Positions 62,703 to 64,000 of a stretch of 64,000 nucleotides of DNA are shown here, piece after piece. This stretch comes from Pagrus major. Taxonomy: Eukaryota > Chordata > Actinopteri > Spariformes > Sparidae. The position numbers were made by a program, and so were the translations under genes. The first letter of the stretch is position 1; every line of letters begins with the position of its first letter. The notes under the pieces are model-generated. The model had not been told where the DNA came from. It ran no database searches and saw only the letters and a list, made by a program, of their open reading frames with translations. The stretch lies in assembly GCF_040436345.1 (NCBI RefSeq), contig NC_133221.1:18907165-18971164 (forward strand), in the 5' to 3' direction.

Positions 62703-62830
62703 TCATTGGTAGAGCAGGTAGTTCTTGAGAGAGGCCGGCAGGGGCAGTCTATGGATTTCACTCAGGCGGTCTCTTCCTAACGCCACCCTCACCGAACGCC
62801 TACACAGGTCCATCAGAGAGAGGGGTTCAG
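62703..62830 (-). CDS. spsb1: SPRY domain and SOCS box protein 1, last exon only
   Basis: SPSB1 is a substrate receptor for Cullin-RING E3 ligases. Its SPRY domain picks targets such as iNOS, and its SOCS box binds elongin B/C and Cul5. Only the last 41 residues are present. They begin AEPLSLMDLCRRSVRVALGR, the BC box region, and end with the Cul5-type LPLPASLKNYLLYQ before TGA. The acceptor is CTTCCCCTCCAG just above 62830, in phase with the preceding codon. The sequence matches human SPSB1 closely, better than SPSB4. The SPRY exons lie beyond the right edge. Gene order with slc25a33 is as in human. Confidence 0.93.
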
Positions 62831-64000
62831 CTGGAGGGGAAGACAGGAATGAGGAGAGGGGTGAGCAAGGGCTGAATCTCATTGCAGTGTGAAAATATCA
62901 AGCTTTAACTCAAGTCTGAGAGGCCTTAAATGAACAGACACTAGCGTAAAATACACAGAGCATGGAGAAGAGTGACCTGCTATAAAGATGGAAATAGGTT
63001 TTATCCTCTATTGTTATGGAGAACATAATGTTTGTGGGCCATAAAGTCATTTTATGTGTCTGAATTGACCAAAATATTCTCAAATCATTTTTGGCACCAT
63101 CCTGTTACAAAACATGTTTTTGTCAGACCTTGTATTTAGTATTAAGTTTATTATTTATCTATTGTTGCCGTCTTTCATATATCTTGTCAGACTTTGGGAC
63201 TTTCAGCATCCACTTAATATGGATTTACCTTTTTTTCTGTCTACATTTATGCTTAATACGGTGTATGGTATTTTTGCTTCTCTGCCTCCATGTAATATAT
63301 GGGATGATCACTTCCATAGAGGTTATCCATCTTTTTGTATTTCATGTCAGGAGTGTGACTGGTTGCAGGCTTGCAGCGACTCCCTATTTAAGATGGCTTC
63401 TCACGATAAAAAACAAAACAATTTGCCTGATGAAGGTATAGCACCAAAACATTGCAAATAAATGTTTTTTTGCAAGTGACAGTGAGCAGGAGTTGGCAAC
63501 TTTTGGCCTCCATCCATGATGCCATTAGTCAATTTAATATTCAAAATTTGGGCCATTTTGTGCTGTGAAGCATAGGAAAGAACTGTGAAAAGCTTAGATC
63601 AAGATGTTGGCCTTAGTGTACGCAGGCTCCATCAGAGGGGGGATATTCAAGGAGGAGTTTCACACTGATGTGAAATCCACTCTGATGTAATGAAATGGCA
63701 AAATTCTCAAAAGAGCGTGAGCAATATATTTTTGTTGACCAATATTGGCCTTTCACAGATATTTCATATCAGCATATATGTTGTCCGATATTCGCTAACA
63801 GGAAAACTAATTTTTAGAGATTATAATGCAGAATATGATACCTGGGGTAATTCATATCAATTTAATTTCCAGTGAAGTTTACCGTCTCAGTACACCGGTG
63901 TCATTTTAGACAATTAGGTTTGTGGCTAAACTGTAAAAGATCCTGCCACCATTATCTTTGTCACAAGAGTTTGCCTAAAATGCATGGGTTTATATCTGCC
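62831..64000. other. spsb1 intron sequence at the right edge
   Basis: No SPRY-domain exon is visible up to the window end. The stretch contains one hammerhead-like tail at 63427-63462, and otherwise AT-rich sequence. The overlapping open frames at 63091-63461 look like chance or repeat remnants. Confidence 0.5.
63424..63465 (+). repeat. Hammerhead-like core and AATAAA tail (copy 2)
   Basis: CTGATGA at 63427-63433, a 12-base spacer with GGTATAGCACC able to pair loosely, AAAAC at 63446-63450, and AATAAA at 63457-63462. It shares the order with copy 1 at 41480. Confidence 0.4.

Noticed and set aside
63091-63461. Two overlapping hydrophobic frames at the right edge
   Set aside because: No start context, family match or splice support. 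They end in the hammerhead-like repeat tail, so they look like repeat remnants or chance.
1-64000. CRISPR arrays, rRNA, tRNA genes or bacterial-type operons
   Set aside because: None was seen. The window is spliced vertebrate sequence, and its tandem repeats have no CRISPR spacing. Small RNA genes in introns cannot be excluded by eye.

Overview
The window is vertebrate nuclear DNA, almost certainly from a teleost fish. The genes have many short exons with GT-AG introns, the proteins are closest in content to known fish and human families, the DNA is AT-rich with many microsatellites, and the gaps carry dispersed repeats typical of fish genomes. There are no operons, rRNA genes or CRISPR arrays. 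I worked out the exon chains by hand from splice sites, reading phase and remembered family sequences. No database search was possible.

Layout from left to right: gstm (+, exons 2-8; exon 1 lies outside the window or is not visible), eps8l3 (-), atp5pb (-), traf3ip3 (+), a dnase1l1-like DNase I (+), an unrecognised very acidic tail-anchored protein (+), emerin emd (+), an SRCR-Ig transmembrane receptor (-), slc25a33 (-), and the last exon of spsb1 (-), whose remaining exons lie beyond the right edge. For the nine genes with an interior start codon the exon lengths sum to a multiple of three: eps8l3 651 codons, atp5pb 252, traf3ip3 596, dnase1l1-like 295, acidic protein 682, emd 190, SRCR-Ig receptor 401 and slc25a33 314, plus stops; gstm gives 207 codons after the missing first exon.

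The genes do not form one pathway. The order joins blocks that lie apart in human: GSTM-EPS8L3 and ATP5PB (1p13), TRAF3IP3 (1q32), DNASE1L1-EMD (Xq28), and SPSB1-SLC25A33 (1p36).

The gaps and introns hold a LINE reverse-transcriptase fragment inside eps8l3, a TA-flanked Tc1/mariner-type MITE, several hAT-like non-autonomous repeats, an intronic tandem repeat of about 205 bp units in traf3ip3, and two near-perfect hairpin palindromes. Two short elements carry a hammerhead-like core followed by AATAAA.

I found no clearly new multi-gene system. The items I would look at first are the unknown acidic protein with a possible PP1-docking motif, the SRCR-Ig receptor with a possible 9-nt microexon and an in-frame 84-nt intron, the hammerhead-like tails, and the palindromes.
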